Origin: Bacteroides sp. 51
GTDB lineage: Bacteria > Bacteroidota > Bacteroidia > Bacteroidales > Bacteroidaceae
Direction of reading: 5' to 3'
NCBI RefSeq assembly: GCF_010500965.1
Contig: NZ_QVMI01000009.1
Location: 149,248-213,247 of the forward strand
DNA: 64,000 bases
Shown in pieces: positions 1 through 8,101 of this stretch (the first letter of the stretch is position 1; every line of letters starts with the position of its first letter). Position numbers and translations under genes: made by a program. Below the pieces are notes generated by a model that was given only the letters and a program-made list of their open reading frames with translations, searched no databases and was not told where the DNA came from.

Positions 1-61
1 GGTTCGCGAACCGCCCAAAACCCAGAAAACCATTTTCGGGCGGTTCGCGAACCGCCCCTAC
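1..61. repeat. Paired palindromic intergenic repeat, type I (cut by window edge)
   Basis: Two copies of the palindrome GGCGGTTCGCGAACCGCC face each other across a short spacer; the right copy ends in CCCCTAC. The left outer end lies outside the window. The same arrangement recurs at 24404-24480 and 30615-30694. It lies 14 bases before the first gene and could form a hairpin in the leader or terminate an upstream transcript. Confidence 0.85.
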
Positions 62-74
62 AAACCCAAATATC

Positions 75-2078
75 ATGAATAACATTTCCAAATATATAAC
101 TTTAACAATTGTACTACTCTGCCTGGCAGGTAGAATAACAGCGCAAGAACTCAGACCGGAGGTTTTCTCTATGCTTAACCTCGATTATCCCGGACTGGAA
201 AAGGTAAAAGCACTCCACCAGGCGGGCAATGACGCCGAGGCGGCTACCGCCCTGTTGGAATATTACCGCGGAAGAACGGCGGTGAAACATCCGGAGGTTG
301 ACCTCTCTAAAGTAACTATTTCTAAGCAAGACCAACAATGGGCCGACGATGGTCTGGAACATACGTTCTTCGTACACAAAGGCTACCAGCCTTCTTACAA
401 TTACGGAAAAGATATCAACTGGCAATACTGGCCGGTGCAGGATAATGAGTTGCGTTGGCAGCTTCACCGGCATAAATGGTTCTCGCCTATGGGGAAAGCC
501 TATCGGGTGTCGGGCGATGAGAAGTATGCCAAAGAGTGGGTGCATCAGTACATGGACTGGATTATCAAGAACCCGCTTGCCGAGATGAATAAAAGTGAGT
601 ATGAATTGATTAGCAGTGGTGAAGTAAAAGGAGATGCGGAGAATGTGCGCTTTGCCTGGCGTCCGCTCGAAGTGAGTAATCGCCTACAGGATCAAACCAA
701 CCAGTTCCTGTATTTCGTAGATTCTCCTCACTTCACCCCTGAGTTCCTGACGGAGTTTCTGGTGAACTATCATAAGCATGCGCTGCATATCCTTGCCAAT
801 TATTCGGCTCAGGGAAATCACTTGTTGTTTGAGGCGCAACGTATCATTTACGCCGGCGCTTTCTTCCCCGAATATAAGGAAGCTACCGCCTGGCGGAAAA
901 GCGGTATCGACATCCTGAACCGGCAGATCAATGTACAGGTGTATGACGATGGCGGACAGTTCGAGCTTGATCCCCATTATCACCTGGCGGCAATCAATAT
1001 CTTCTGCAAGGCACTTTATATGGCCGATGCCAATGGTTTCCGGGGCGAGTTCCCGCAATCTTATCTGGATAGGATAGAGAAGATGATCCTGTTCTATGCC
1101 AATATTTGTTTTCCGGACTATACCAACCCTTGCTTTAGTGATGCTAAGCTGGGCGATAAGCCTGCCGAGTTGAAGAATTATAAAGACTGGACGACGTTAT
1201 TCCCACAGAATGAACAAATCAGGTATTTCGCAACCGAAGGCAAGGAGGGTAAGCAACCTCAGAATCTGTCGAATGCATTTAAAGCTTCGGGCTTCTTTAC
1301 TTTCCGCAATTCCTGGCAGAATGATGCCACGGTTATGGTGGTAAAGGCTGGTCCGAAAGGCGAGTGGCACTGTCAGCCGGACAACGGGACGTTCGAATTC
1401 TGGTTCAATGGCAAGAACCTGTTCCCCGACTCGGGCGCTTATGTTTATGCCGGCGATGATGAGGTGATGAAACTCAGGAATTGGTTCCGCCAGACGATGG
1501 TGCATAACACCCTGACACTGGATGACAGAACGCTGGAGACAACCGAATCTGTAACGAAATACTGGAATGGCACGGGCGATGTCCAGGCGTTGGTGACCGA
1601 GAATCCCGGATATACCGGATTGACTCATCGCCGCACGGTGTTCTTTGTAGATCAGACGTATTTTGTGCTGGTAGACGAGGCTTATGGCGATGCCACAGGA
1701 GAGGTGAACCTTCACTACCAGTTGGCAGAGGGCAAAGTAAATCTTGATCCTAAGTCCATGACCGTTGTGACCGATTACGCGGGAAACAGCAACGTAAAAC
1801 TGCAATGCTTTGGCGAGAAACCGTTGAAGATGAAGGAAGAGGAAGGCTGGCGCTCAACGGCATACCGCCAACGGGTGGAACGCACGGCCCTGTCGTTCAA
1901 TACGGCTAAAGATGCGAAGCATGCGGCACGCTTTATAACCGTCATTTATCCTTATGCAGATCGTGCGGATATGCCTGCGCTGTCGGCCAAGTTTAACGGC
2001 AAGCAATTTGCAGCCTCCGCTGTAGATGTTGAGGTGAAAGTGAATGGTAAGAAACGTGTATTGAAAATAGATTTTTAA
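75..2078 (+). CDS. Heparin/heparan sulfate lyase, heparinase III type (PL12)
   Basis: Secreted or periplasmic eliminase expected to cut heparan sulfate between glucosamine and uronic acid, leaving an unsaturated uronate. A signal peptide (residues 1-23, ending ITA-Q) is followed by an alpha/alpha toroid and a C-terminal beta-sandwich. From memory of Pedobacter heparinus heparinase III, its catalytic Asn240, Tyr294 and His424 correspond here to N248 (QGNHLLFE), Y302 (DPHYHLAAI) and H432 (GEWHCQPDNGTF), a constant offset of eight. Length (667 aa) fits the family. A sulfatase follows 12 bases later, the same order as the BT4657-BT4656 pair of B. thetaiotaomicron. The family call is strong; preference for low-sulfated heparan over heparin is inferred. 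Confidence 0.9.
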   Translation: MNNISKYITLTIVLLCLAGRITAQELRPEVFSMLNLDYPGLEKVKALHQAGNDAEAATALLEYYRGRTAVKHPEVDLSKVTISKQDQQWADDGLEHTFFVHKGYQPSYNYGKDINWQYWPVQDNELRWQLHRHKWFSPMGKAYRVSGDEKYAKEWVHQYMDWIIKNPLAEMNKSEYELISSGEVKGDAENVRFAWRPLEVSNRLQDQTNQFLYFVDSPHFTPEFLTEFLVNYHKHALHILANYSAQGNHLLFEAQRIIYAGAFFPEYKEATAWRKSGIDILNRQINVQVYDDGGQFELDPHYHLAAINIFCKALYMADANGFRGEFPQSYLDRIEKMILFYANICFPDYTNPCFSDAKLGDKPAELKNYKDWTTLFPQNEQIRYFATEGKEGKQPQNLSNAFKASGFFTFRNSWQNDATVMVVKAGPKGEWHCQPDNGTFEFWFNGKNLFPDSGAYVYAGDDEVMKLRNWFRQTMVHNTLTLDDRTLETTESVTKYWNGTGDVQALVTENPGYTGLTHRRTVFFVDQTYFVLVDEAYGDATGEVNLHYQLAEGKVNLDPKSMTVVTDYAGNSNVKLQCFGEKPLKMKEEEGWRSTAYRQRVERTALSFNTAKDAKHAARFITVIYPYADRADMPALSAKFNGKQFAASAVDVEVKVNGKKRVLKIDF

Positions 2079-2090
2079 AAGTCGACCGGC

Positions 2091-3689
2091 ATGAAACTTA
2101 ACACTCCATCTGTGCTGCTTTCTGTAACCACACTCTCGCTTGCGGGATGTGGTTCCCCTCAGAAAGAGGTGAAGCGTCCGAACATCATCTTTATGATGAC
2201 CGATGACCATACTACGCAAGCGATGTCCTGTTACGGGGGAAAATTAATCCAGACTCCGCATATGGACAGGATTGCCAACGAAGGCATACGGTTCGATAAC
2301 TGTTACGCGGTTAACGCCCTGTCGGGCCCCTCGCGTGCTTGCGTTCTGACGGGGAAGTTCAGCCACGTGAATGGTTTTACGGACAATGCCAGTACGTTCA
2401 ACGGCGATCAGCAGACTTTTCCGAAGCTGCTTCAGCAGGCAGGATATCAGACGGCGGTTGTGGGGAAGTGGCATTTGATCACCGAGCCGCAGGGCTTTGA
2501 TTACTGGAGTATCCTGAGCGGACAGCACGAGCAGGGCGATTATTACACGCCCGACTTTTTGGAGAATGGCCAGCCTGTCACCGAGCAGGGGTATGCCACG
2601 GATATTATTACCGATAAAGCGATCGGGTTTATCGAAGGGCGCGATAAGAGCAAGCCGTTCTGCATGATGTATCATCAGAAGGCTCCGCATCGCAACTGGA
2701 TGCCGGCTCCCCGGCACCTGGGTATCTTTAACAACGCAACTTTTCCGGAGCCAGCGAATCTGTTTGACGATTACGAGGGCCGCGGGCGGGCAGCTAAGGA
2801 GCAGGACATGTCTATTGCGCACACACTGAGAGATGACTGGGACCTGAAGCTGCTTACCCGGAAGGAAATGCTAAAGGATACGACGAACCGCCTGTACAGC
2901 GTGTATAAACGTATGCCGCCCGAGGTTCAGGACAAATGGGATGCGGTGTATGCCCGCCGCATTGAGGAATATCGCAAAAACAACCTGAGCGGAAAGGCAC
3001 TGATTAGCTGGAAATACCAGCAGTATATGCGCGATTATCTGGCCACGGTGCTGGCCGTCGACGAGAATATCGGCCGGTTGTTGAATTATCTTGAAGAGAT
3101 TGGCGAGTTGGACAATACGCTTATCGTTTACACCTCCGACCAGGGCTTCTTCCTGGGCGAGCATGGCTGGTTCGACAAGCGGTTCATGTACGAAGAGTGC
3201 CAGCGTATGCCGCTGGTCATGCGTTATCCGAAGGCAATCAAAGCGGGAAGCATCTCCAATGCGCTTTGCATGAATGTTGACTTTGCTTCGACCTTCCTCG
3301 AGCTTGCCGGCGTTGACATACCCGCCGATATACAGGGTGCTTCGCTGATGCCTGTTCTTGAGAACGCCGGGAAGGCTCCGGCAGATTGGCGAAAGGCGGT
3401 ATATTACCACTATTATGAATATCCCGCCGAGCATTCGGTGAAGCGTCATTATGGCATCCGGACACAGGATTATAAGTTGATGCATTTCTATAATGATATT
3501 GACGAATGGGAAATGTATGACATGAAGGCCGATCCGCGCGAAATGAATAACGTATATGGCAGGCCGGAATATGCTGCAAGGCAACAGGAACTACTGGCTC
3601 TTCTGAAAGAAACACAAGATAGGTATCAGGATTTCGATCCGCAGGAAAAGGAGAAAGAGTTGTTTCAGGGTGACAGGAGGTATAAGTAG
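2091..3689 (+). CDS. Lipoprotein sulfatase, S1 family; probable GlcNAc-6-O-sulfatase
   Basis: Formylglycine sulfatase expected to remove sulfate from heparan-derived oligosaccharides at the cell surface or in the periplasm. The lipobox ends at C20 (LSLAGC). Metal-binding D38-D39 (MMTDDH) and the activation motif S78-G-P-S-R82 are present; Ser at the modified position means the anaerobic radical-SAM maturase is needed. The C-terminal half has the usual DQGFFLGEHGWFDKR metal/substrate segment. Adjacency to a PL12 lyase matches BT4656, a 6-O-sulfatase (S1_11), so that activity is inferred by synteny. The TAG stop codon is the first part of the palindromic repeat that starts here. Confidence 0.85.
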   Translation: MKLNTPSVLLSVTTLSLAGCGSPQKEVKRPNIIFMMTDDHTTQAMSCYGGKLIQTPHMDRIANEGIRFDNCYAVNALSGPSRACVLTGKFSHVNGFTDNASTFNGDQQTFPKLLQQAGYQTAVVGKWHLITEPQGFDYWSILSGQHEQGDYYTPDFLENGQPVTEQGYATDIITDKAIGFIEGRDKSKPFCMMYHQKAPHRNWMPAPRHLGIFNNATFPEPANLFDDYEGRGRAAKEQDMSIAHTLRDDWDLKLLTRKEMLKDTTNRLYSVYKRMPPEVQDKWDAVYARRIEEYRKNNLSGKALISWKYQQYMRDYLATVLAVDENIGRLLNYLEEIGELDNTLIVYTSDQGFFLGEHGWFDKRFMYEECQRMPLVMRYPKAIKAGSISNALCMNVDFASTFLELAGVDIPADIQGASLMPVLENAGKAPADWRKAVYYHYYEYPAEHSVKRHYGIRTQDYKLMHFYNDIDEWEMYDMKADPREMNNVYGRPEYAARQQELLALLKETQDRYQDFDPQEKEKELFQGDRRYK

Positions 3690-3780
3690 GGGCGGTTTGT
3701 TAACCGCCCCACATACCGAAGGCCCCATTTTTTCCGGCTGAGGGTCGCCGGGTGGTCGGACACGAGTCCCGTCCCCACAA
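3687..3780. repeat. Mosaic palindromic intergenic repeat
   Basis: The left half (3689-3710) is a 9-bp stem GGGGCGGTT/AACCGCCCC with a TGTT loop, a variant of the type I palindrome. The right half (about 3753-3777, GGACACGAGTCCCGTCCCC) resembles the type II arm that reads GGCGGACACAAGG elsewhere. The element therefore combines ends of two repeat types. It supplies the stop codon of the upstream sulfatase and may act as a terminator or mRNA-protecting hairpin. Confidence 0.65.
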
Positions 3781-3804
3781 TTAGTAATCTTAATATATAT
3801 ACAT

Positions 3805-5433
3805 ATGAATAGAAGAAAATTCTTAAGAAACACAGGCTGGTCTTTCCTGGGCCTGGCTGCATCGGGGAGCCTTCTGGGCGCATGCGTCTCCGGAAGCAAA
3901 GAAGCAAAGAAGATCGTTCCCTCCCCACACAACCTAAAGATGTATTGGGGAGACTTGCATAATCACTGCAACCTGACCTACGGTCACGGCGACATGCGTA
4001 GTGCATTCGAGGCAGCGACAACACAACTTGATTTCGTCTCCGTCACCCCCCATGCCATGTGGCCCGACATTCCTGGTGCCAACGACCCTCGTCTGAAATG
4101 GGTTATTGATTATCATACCGGTGCCTTCAAGCGCTTGCGCGAGGGCGGCTACCAGAAGTACGTAGCCATGACCAACGAGTACAACAAAGAAGGAAAATTC
4201 CTGGCCTTCATCGGCTACGAATGCCACAGCATGGAACACGGCGACCACGTAGCACTCAACTACGATCTCGATGCTCCGCTGGTGGAGTGTACCTCTATCG
4301 AAGACTGGAAACAAAAAGCCCGCGGGCATAAGGTCTTCATCACCCCCCACCACATGGGCTATCAAGAAGGCTATCGCGGGTATAACTGGAAATGCTTTAC
4401 AGAGGGCGAGCAGACACCTTTTGTCGAAATGTACTCCCGGCACGGTTTGGCCGAGAGCGATCAGGGCGATTACAACTACCTGCACGATATGGGTCCCCGC
4501 CAGTGGGAAGGTACGGTACAGTACGGACTCGACCAGGGACATAAGTTCGGCATCATGGGTTCCACCGACCAGCACGCCGGCTACCCCGGCAGTTGGGGCG
4601 ACGGGCGCGTCGGACTGCTGGCACCTTCGCTCACCCGCGACGCCGTGTGGGATGCTTTGAAAAACCGCCACGTGTGCTGTGCCACAGGCGCTAAGATAAA
4701 AGTCGATTTCCGTATCAACGATGCTCTGATGGGCGACGTGATTCGCGGAAATAGTCGCCGTATCTACCTGAACGTAGAGGCGGAAAGCAGCATCGATTAC
4801 GTTGATCTGGTGAAGAACGGACAGACCATTGCCCGCATGAGCGGCCCGCTAACCCCCGTTGCTCCCGAGGGCGATACCATTCGCTGCAAGGTGAAAATAG
4901 ACTTCGGCTGGAACCGCGAGGAAAAGTATGTGCACTGGAACGGCAAACTATCCATCAATCAGGGACAGATTCATAGCGTAACCCCTTGCTTCCGTGGTGC
5001 TGCCTTTACCTCTCCGCAAGAAGGTGAAACGGAATTCGAAACGAAGGTGAATCGTATTCTGTCCTCTTCCGAAACAGAAGTGGAACTCGATCTCTACTCC
5101 CTGAAGAACCCGAATGTCGTTACCCCGGCCATGCAGGCCGTTGTTCTGGATGTAACGATGCCGAAAACGGGCAAGATCATAGCCGATTTCAACGGGAAGA
5201 AGTTTGAACACACACTATCCGAACTGCTGGAAGGTACCCGCGCGCACTTTATGAGGGGTTGGCTGAGCGAAGCCATCCAGTTTAACCGCGCCATGCCCGA
5301 AAGCTGTATCCTGATCGAGCATTATATGGAAGATACTACGCCGGAGCTGGATACCGACTACTACTACGTCCGCGTGCGCCAGCGCGATCAGCAGTGGTTG
5401 TGGACGTCTCCGATTTGGGCGGAAAGGGTCTGA
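3805..5433 (+). CDS. Tat-exported DUF3604 (PHP-like) metallo-hydrolase
   Basis: Function not known. The N-terminus carries a twin-arginine motif (NRRKFL) and a lipobox ending at C27 (LLGAC), predicting a folded, metal-loaded lipoprotein. PHP-type metal ligands are visible: H52 and H54 (GDLHNHCN), H83 (SVTPHA), a glutamate/histidine cluster in FIGYECHSMEHGDH, an HH pair in ITPHHMGY, and a late D-x-H in GSTDQHAGY. The fold predicts hydrolysis of a phosphate or similar ester with two or three metals. It sits between a heparan sulfatase and a ROK kinase in the same direction, so a role in heparan breakdown is inferred. It could be a desulfating or dephosphorylating enzyme, but nothing in the sequence decides this. 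Confidence 0.8.
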   Translation: MNRRKFLRNTGWSFLGLAASGSLLGACVSGSKEAKKIVPSPHNLKMYWGDLHNHCNLTYGHGDMRSAFEAATTQLDFVSVTPHAMWPDIPGANDPRLKWVIDYHTGAFKRLREGGYQKYVAMTNEYNKEGKFLAFIGYECHSMEHGDHVALNYDLDAPLVECTSIEDWKQKARGHKVFITPHHMGYQEGYRGYNWKCFTEGEQTPFVEMYSRHGLAESDQGDYNYLHDMGPRQWEGTVQYGLDQGHKFGIMGSTDQHAGYPGSWGDGRVGLLAPSLTRDAVWDALKNRHVCCATGAKIKVDFRINDALMGDVIRGNSRRIYLNVEAESSIDYVDLVKNGQTIARMSGPLTPVAPEGDTIRCKVKIDFGWNREEKYVHWNGKLSINQGQIHSVTPCFRGAAFTSPQEGETEFETKVNRILSSSETEVELDLYSLKNPNVVTPAMQAVVLDVTMPKTGKIIADFNGKKFEHTLSELLEGTRAHFMRGWLSEAIQFNRAMPESCILIEHYMEDTTPELDTDYYYVRVRQRDQQWLWTSPIWAERV

Positions 5434-5473
5434 TTCGGGTTAAGAGATAGACATAAGGAATTAATCCGCAGGT

Positions 5474-5568
5474 TGTAGGGGCAGGCCTTGTGTCTGCCTT
5501 TATGCCCAAGGTGTATCACTAATTTCACTATGTAGCGTCAAGGGCGGACACAAGGCCCGCCCCTACGG
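5474..5568. repeat. Paired palindromic intergenic repeat, type II, copy 1
   Basis: Imperfect inverted arms at 5474-5498 and 5542-5568 (GTAGGGGC..GGCCTTGTGT and its complement) flank a spacer. The whole element, spacer included, matches the reverse complement of 20895-20992, sharing TTTCACTATG and GCGTCAAGGGCGGACACAAG. It begins 40 bases after the DUF3604 stop. Confidence 0.85.
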
Positions 5569-5596
5569 TTAACTATTTACATCATAACTAATCATA

Positions 5597-6544
5597 ATGA
5601 ATCCATCAAATACCAAAACCGCAATAGGTATTGACCTCGGGGGCACCTCCATCAAGTATGCCCTCATCAACAGCGGGGGCGATTTCCTCTTTCAAGGCAA
5701 ACTCCCTTCCCACGCCGACACTTCCGCCGAGGCCGTGATTGCCCAGCTCCTGAAAGCCATCAATGAGGTGAAGGCATTCGCCGCCGGAGAAGAGCTAGCC
5801 ATCAAAGGCATCGGCATCGGTACCCCCGGCATTGTCGATGATACGAACCGTGTAGTCATCGGCGGAGCCGAGAACATCGTCAATTGGGAGAACCTCCGCC
5901 TATCCGCTATCATCGAGAAGGAAACCGGATTAAGCACCACACTCAGCAACGATGCCAACGTCATGGGACTGGCAGAAGCCCGCTACGGCGCTGCCCGCGG
6001 ACATACCCACGTCGTATTCCTGACCGTAGGCACAGGCATCGGCGGAGCCGTAATCATCGACGGAAAACTGTTCAATGGTTTCGCCAACCGCGGCACCGAG
6101 CTGGGGCACGTACCCCTCATTGCCAACGGCGAGCCCTGTGCCTGTGGCTCTGTGGGCTGTCTTGAAACCTATGCATCGACGGCTGCTTTGGTGAGGAAGT
6201 TTGCACGGCTAAGCGCAGAAGCGGGTCGCACGTATGATAAGGAAATAAACGGCGAACTTATCGTAGAACTATATCATGCAGGCGATGAACTCGCCATTTC
6301 CTGCCTGGACGAACATTGCTTCTATCTGGGACGTGGGATTGCCGGATTTATCAATATCTTTAGTCCGCAGAAAATAGTCATCGGCGGCGGATTGTCCGAA
6401 GCAGGCGAATTTTACATCGAGAAAGTTCGCCGCGAGGCACTGAAGCATGCGATGGCCGATACGGCAGTCAATACCGAAATCATAGCAGCCCAACTAGGAA
6501 ACAACGCTGGCTGTTTGGGAGCCGTATCGCTGGTCTTTGATTAA
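5597..6544 (+). CDS. ROK-family sugar kinase (probable amino-sugar kinase)
   Basis: Cytoplasmic kinase with no signal peptide. The N-terminal phosphate-binding motif is DLGGTSIK (13-20), the catalytic aspartate is D119 (SNDANV), and the ROK zinc signature is H171 with C181, C183 and C188 (CACGSVGCLE). Length (315 aa) is normal. ROK enzymes phosphorylate glucose, GlcNAc, ManNAc or similar sugars at O6. Placement within heparan lyases and sulfatases suggests glucosamine or GlcNAc released from heparan as substrate, as for the ROK gene of the B. thetaiotaomicron heparin locus. Substrate is inferred only. Confidence 0.88.
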   Translation: MNPSNTKTAIGIDLGGTSIKYALINSGGDFLFQGKLPSHADTSAEAVIAQLLKAINEVKAFAAGEELAIKGIGIGTPGIVDDTNRVVIGGAENIVNWENLRLSAIIEKETGLSTTLSNDANVMGLAEARYGAARGHTHVVFLTVGTGIGGAVIIDGKLFNGFANRGTELGHVPLIANGEPCACGSVGCLETYASTAALVRKFARLSAEAGRTYDKEINGELIVELYHAGDELAISCLDEHCFYLGRGIAGFINIFSPQKIVIGGGLSEAGEFYIEKVRREALKHAMADTAVNTEIIAAQLGNNAGCLGAVSLVFD

Positions 6545-6572
6545 GCAACTAACCGAATTCAGAAGATTTAAT

Positions 6573-8045
6573 ATGAAACCAATTATCCCTATCACCGGCC
6601 TGGCATTGTGTTCATTGAGCGCATTTGCGCAACAGCAACAGCCAAACTTCCTGATTATCCAGTGCGACCACCTTACCCAGCGCGTGGTAGGCGCCTATGG
6701 CGAAACCAAAGACGTCACCCCAACCATCGACCGGGTGGCCTCACAGGGGGTCGTTTTTGCCAACGCCTACGTCGGTTGCCCGTTGAGCCAACCCTCGCGC
6801 GCCGCCTTGTGGACAGGCTTAATGCCGCATCAAACCAATGTCCGCTCGAATACCGGCAAGGAAGTAAATAAACCCATCCCCGAAAGCGTCCCTACCCTCG
6901 GTAGCCTGTTCGCGGCTGCCGGATACGATGCCGTTCACTTCGGCAAAACACACGATATGGGTGCTCTGCGCGGATTCAAGCATAAAGAACCCGTTCCCCA
7001 GCCGTTTGAAGATCCGGAGTTCCCGGTCAACAATGATAGCTTTCTCGATGTAGGCACCTGCCAGGATGTGGTCGGATACCTCAATAACCCGCCCGAGGCA
7101 CCTTTCATTTGCATTGCCGATTTCCAGAACCCTCACAACATCTGTGGTTATATCGGAGCCAATGTCGGACCACATACCGATAAACCCATCAGTGGACAAT
7201 TGCCGCAGTTGCCCGCAAACTTTGAGGTGGCCGACTGGAATGAAATTCCCATCCCCGTGCAGTACATCTGCTGTAACCACCGCCGCATGGCGCAAGCCTC
7301 TGAGTGGAGCGAGGAGAATTACCGGCACTACATCGCTGCCTTCCAGCACTACACCCGGATGGTCGATAAGCAAATAGCCCAGGTGCTTGATGCGCTTTAT
7401 TCCACCCCCGCCGGACAGAACACCATTGTTGTTATCATGGCCGATCATGGCGACGGCATGGGATCGCACCGCATGGTCACCAAGCAAGTCAGTTTCTATG
7501 AAGAAGTAACCAATGTGCCCTTTATTTTTGCCGGCCCGGGGATACGGAATGTCAAGCGTCCGGTCGATCAGTTCCTGACCCACCCCACGCTAGACCTGTT
7601 GCCCACGCTTTGCGAACTGGCAGAGATTGACGTCCCCAACGATAAACCGGGCATCAGCATCGCCCCTTTCCTGAAAGGACGGAAGCAGAAAACGACACAC
7701 CCTTACGTTGCCTCGGAGTGGCACACGGAGTATGAAGAAATAATTACTCCCGGGCGGATGATCAGAGGGCCACGCTACAAATATACTCATTACCTTGAAG
7801 GCGATGGTGAAGAATTGTATGACCTGAAAAAGGACCCCGGCGAAAGAACAAACCTGGCGCATAACCCATCCTATGCCAAGGTGTTAGAAGAACATCGCCA
7901 GATGCTGGACGATTACATCTGGCGAACAAACGATGATTACCGCAGTCTGGAAGTGGATGCCGATAAATGCTGGCGCGAACATGCGCCGGGTTATCCTAAC
8001 CATAGAGGTAGCGGTAGCGCATGGAAACCGATGCAGCATAGATAA
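6573..8045 (+). CDS. Secreted sulfatase, S1 family (heparan-associated)
   Basis: The start is taken at the ATG that begins a signal peptide (MKPIIPITGLALCSLSAFAQ); an upstream TTG in the same frame would overlap the kinase and is unlikely. The activation motif is S72-Q-P-S-R76. The first metal aspartate is D32 in QCDHLT, with His where many sulfatases have a second Asp or Gln. ADHGDGMGSHRM holds the later metal ligands. At 490 aa it is a compact single-domain sulfatase with a choline-sulfatase-like look. Since 6-O removal is already assigned upstream, 2-O-, 3-O- or N-desulfation are candidates; the sequence alone does not choose. Confidence 0.82.
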   Translation: MKPIIPITGLALCSLSAFAQQQQPNFLIIQCDHLTQRVVGAYGETKDVTPTIDRVASQGVVFANAYVGCPLSQPSRAALWTGLMPHQTNVRSNTGKEVNKPIPESVPTLGSLFAAAGYDAVHFGKTHDMGALRGFKHKEPVPQPFEDPEFPVNNDSFLDVGTCQDVVGYLNNPPEAPFICIADFQNPHNICGYIGANVGPHTDKPISGQLPQLPANFEVADWNEIPIPVQYICCNHRRMAQASEWSEENYRHYIAAFQHYTRMVDKQIAQVLDALYSTPAGQNTIVVIMADHGDGMGSHRMVTKQVSFYEEVTNVPFIFAGPGIRNVKRPVDQFLTHPTLDLLPTLCELAEIDVPNDKPGISIAPFLKGRKQKTTHPYVASEWHTEYEEIITPGRMIRGPRYKYTHYLEGDGEELYDLKKDPGERTNLAHNPSYAKVLEEHRQMLDDYIWRTNDDYRSLEVDADKCWREHAPGYPNHRGSGSAWKPMQHR

Positions 8046-8101
8046 CCTTTCTGCGCTCTATTTTAAACGAATCAAAATTACCATCTAAAAAACATCTAAA
8101 A

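Noticed and set aside
684-1058. Long antisense ORFs inside the lyase, GH and SusC genes
   Set aside because: They lie opposite strongly supported genes, lack signals and motifs, and reflect codon bias of the real frame.
6537-6572. TTG start for the second sulfatase overlapping the ROK gene
   Set aside because: The ATG at 6573 starts directly on a signal peptide; the extra residues are charged and would spoil export.
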